This document shows, piece by piece, positions 6,144-7,188 of a DNA stretch of 7,188 nucleotides (position 1 is its first letter; each line of letters starts with the position of its first letter). The notes under the pieces are model-generated. The model did no database searches. It was given only the letters and a program-made list of their open reading frames with translations, and was not told where the DNA came from. This stretch comes from an uncultured Lentisphaeria bacterium. Its GTDB lineage: Bacteria > Verrucomicrobiota > Lentisphaeria > JABSQK01 > CAJWLW01. The position numbers and the translations under genes are program-made. The DNA lies in NCBI GenBank assembly GCA_913042885.1, contig CAJWLW010000254.1, forward strand, positions 1 to 7,188, written 5' to 3'.

Positions 6144-6410
6144 ATGGTCATGGAAAAAATCGATCCGGAAGAATACCAGAAACGCCTTGACCGCATCACG
6201 GCAATCTTCAGCGATATTGTCGAACAGTCCGATGTCCAGGCCACTCGCCGTTGTCCATACCGTGACCGGCTGGACCGGTGTACCGCGAAGTTCGGCTGCC
6301 AGAACCAGCGCAAGCCGCTCGAGAAAGGCGGCCTGCGCCAGTGCGGCGGCGACGATAAGATCGACTACCGCGGTGCCTGGGAGACCGATGCGTCAGAAGA
6401 AGCGGAGTAG
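6144..6410 (+). CDS. Uncharacterised 88-aa four-cysteine protein of the corrinoid operon
   Basis: I do not recognise a named family. The start lies four bases after the corrinoid protein stop, so it is very likely translationally coupled; ATG 6144 is used, and ATG 6150 (two codons later) is an equal alternative with better spacing from AGTAGG. The N-terminal third is an amphipathic, charged helix (EKIDPEEYQKRLDRITAIF). After it come four cysteines, Cys37-x8-Cys46-x5-Cys52-x14-Cys67, in CPYRDRLDRC, FGCQNQ and RQCGGDDKIDY, then an acidic tail. This arrangement could hold an iron-sulfur cluster or zinc. Its position between the B12 carrier and the activator suggests an electron-transfer or docking role in corrinoid reactivation, but this is inference. 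It has no signal peptide or membrane segment. Confidence 0.75.
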   Translation: MVMEKIDPEEYQKRLDRITAIFSDIVEQSDVQATRRCPYRDRLDRCTAKFGCQNQRKPLEKGGLRQCGGDDKIDYRGAWETDASEEAE

Positions 6411-6436
6411 ATCCGGTCCGATTTTTGTATTTCAAC

Positions 6437-6483
6437 AGGTCCCGAGTGACGTATGACACTCGGGACCTTGCTTTATCCGAGTG
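6437..6483 (+). promoter_or_regulatory. Hairpin with competing pairing over the activator's ribosome-binding region
   Basis: In the 77-base gap before the activator gene, AGGTCCCGAGTG (6437-6448) pairs perfectly with CACTCGGGACCT (6457-6468) around an 8-base loop. A modestly T-rich tail (TGCTTTAT) follows, so a weak terminator or attenuator is possible. The 9-mer CCGAGTGAC occurs in the 5' arm (6442-6450) and again at 6477-6485, immediately before the ATG at 6488. The 3' arm segment CACTCGG (6457-6463) can therefore pair either with the 5' arm or with CCGAGTG at 6477-6483, which would cover the only Shine-Dalgarno-like sequence of the activator gene. The two foldings exclude each other. Confidence 0.55.
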
Positions 6484-6487
6484 ACAC

Positions 6488-7188
6488 ATGGCGAAGGCGA
6501 CATACGACAAGGCAACCTGTGACGTGATGCCCGGCAAGACCGTGTTCGATCATGCCGACGCACTCGACCTCGCACTGCCTACCACCTGCGGCCGCCAGGG
6601 GCAATGCCACGAATGTATCGTCGAGGTGGAAGAAGGCATGGACTGCCTCAGCAAGCGGACCGGTAGCGAGGATTTTCTCAAGGACAACTACCGGCTCGCC
6701 TGCCAGGCCGTCGTCAACACGGACACCACCGACCTCAAGTTCGCGCCGCTGCGCCAGAGTTCGAGAATCCTCAGTGCCAGCCGCGAAAAAGCTTCCGAGT
6801 TCGATCCCATCGTCACCCGCACCGGCGATGTCGTCTACTACGACGGCGAGGAGATCGACACCTATCGCGGTCACATGTACGGGCTCGCCATGGACCTGGG
6901 CACGACAACTGTCGTTTTGGCCCTGATGGATCTGGAAACCGGCCGGACGGTGACGATCAGTTCTTTCGAGAACCCCCAGAAGTTCGGCGGCAGCGATGTC
7001 ATGCACCGCATCTCCTACGACCGCGATTTTCGTGGCAAGCTGCAGCGGGTGATTGTCCAGACGATCAACCACGAAATCATGGAAATGGGGCGGCGCCACG
7101 GGTTCAAGCGCCAGGAAATCTACGAGATTGTCGTTGTCGGCAACTCGACGATGCGTGACCTGCTGTTTAAGTACGATGTGCAGCCTAT
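6488..7188 (+). CDS. Reductive activator of corrinoid proteins: [2Fe-2S] ferredoxin plus ASKHA domain (partial)
   Basis: The first 233 residues are visible; the gene runs off the right edge, and family members are usually well over 500 residues. Residues 1-85 form a plant-type [2Fe-2S] ferredoxin domain with ligands Cys34-x5-Cys40-x2-Cys43 ([10 protein letters not shown]) and Cys72 (RLACQA). After a linker that includes [16 protein letters not shown] (113-128) comes the actin-like ATPase (ASKHA, DUF4445-type) domain. It shows the phosphate-binding turn [10 protein letters not shown] (134-143), [16 protein letters not shown] (161-176) and [13 protein letters not shown] (215-227). Such RACo/RACE-type proteins use ATP to drive one-electron reduction of inactive Co(II) corrinoid to Co(I), so this enzyme should keep the corrinoid protein encoded just upstream active. 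The ATG is the first after an in-frame stop at 6482; its Shine-Dalgarno (GAG) is weak and lies in the alternative hairpin. Confidence 0.93.
   Translation, partial: MAKATYDKATCDVMPGKTVFDHADALDLALPTTCGRQGQCHECIVEVEEGMDCLSKRTGSEDFLKDNYRLACQAVVNTDTTDLKFAPLRQSSRILSASREKASEFDPIVTRTGDVVYYDGEEIDTYRGHMYGLAMDLGTTTVVLALMDLETGRTVTISSFENPQKFGGSDVMHRISYDRDFRGKLQRVIVQTINHEIMEMGRRHGFKRQEIYEIVVVGNSTMRDLLFKYDVQP

Noticed and set aside
5321..6313. Minus-strand open frame of 330 codons opposite the corrinoid protein
   Set aside because: The plus strand carries complete B12-binding motifs in frame; the antisense translation is Asp/His/Arg-rich shadow sequence typical of GC-rich genes.
6403..6428. Short CGGA/TCCG stem followed by TTTTT just after the 88-aa gene
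   Set aside because: The stem is only four base pairs and the T-run is not adjacent, too weak to call a terminator.
6473..7099. Minus-strand open frame opposite the ferredoxin/ASKHA activator
   Set aside because: The plus frame has the full [2Fe-2S] cysteine set and ASKHA motifs; the minus frame has no recognisable features.
1..7188. CRISPR arrays, tRNA or rRNA genes, insertion sequences, phage genes or defence systems
   Set aside because: No regularly spaced repeats, no cloverleaf or rRNA signatures, and no transposase, integrase or defence-type motifs were seen on either strand.

Overview
The window is about 57-58% GC by eye and has compact bacterial gene spacing with Shine-Dalgarno leaders. 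The gene families fit a free-living Gram-negative heterotroph, probably a proteobacterium and possibly marine or environmental. That placement is an inference from gene content and codon style; no rRNA or other marker gene is present.

Left half, all on the minus strand. At the left edge is the start of an exported protein (1-145, running off the window) with a clear signal peptide. Behind it is a 63-codon remnant of a threonine aldolase (400-591), cut off where the conserved family sequence should continue. Next, reading in the direction of transcription from 3493 down to 664, are three genes: an HpcH/HpaI-type 2-oxo-acid aldolase (2735-3493), a left-handed beta-helix acyltransferase (1985-2707) and a five-Asp-box sialidase-like beta-propeller (664-1785). 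A terminator-like hairpin follows at 618-657. These three look like a sugar or sugar-acid modification and breakdown set, but the substrate cannot be read from sequence.

Centre. The divergent intergenic region (3494-3684) holds a perfect 14-bp inverted repeat with a 6-nt centre (3538-3571) and a good sigma70-type promoter (3629-3656) firing rightward.

Right half, plus strand. A tightly packed operon encodes a corrinoid-dependent methyl-transfer system: an unrecognised 209-aa protein (3685-4314), a MtaA/CmuA-type (uroporphyrinogen decarboxylase superfamily) zinc methyltransferase (4320-5357), a B12-binding corrinoid protein (5384-6139), an unrecognised 88-aa four-cysteine protein (6144-6410) and the N-terminal 233 residues of a [2Fe-2S]/ASKHA reductive activator of corrinoid proteins (6488 to the window end). 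In the expected scheme the methyltransferase moves a methyl group to or from the cobalt of the corrinoid protein, and the activator uses a low-potential electron and ATP to rescue the oxidised Co(II) form. A separate substrate-specific methyltransferase is not in the window. A perfect 12-bp hairpin lies just before the activator gene. Its 3' arm can also pair with the activator's ribosome-binding region, which suggests an attenuation-like switch.

The most novel elements are the two unrecognised operon members (209 aa and 88 aa), the mutually exclusive hairpins before the activator, and the large palindrome between the divergent operons.
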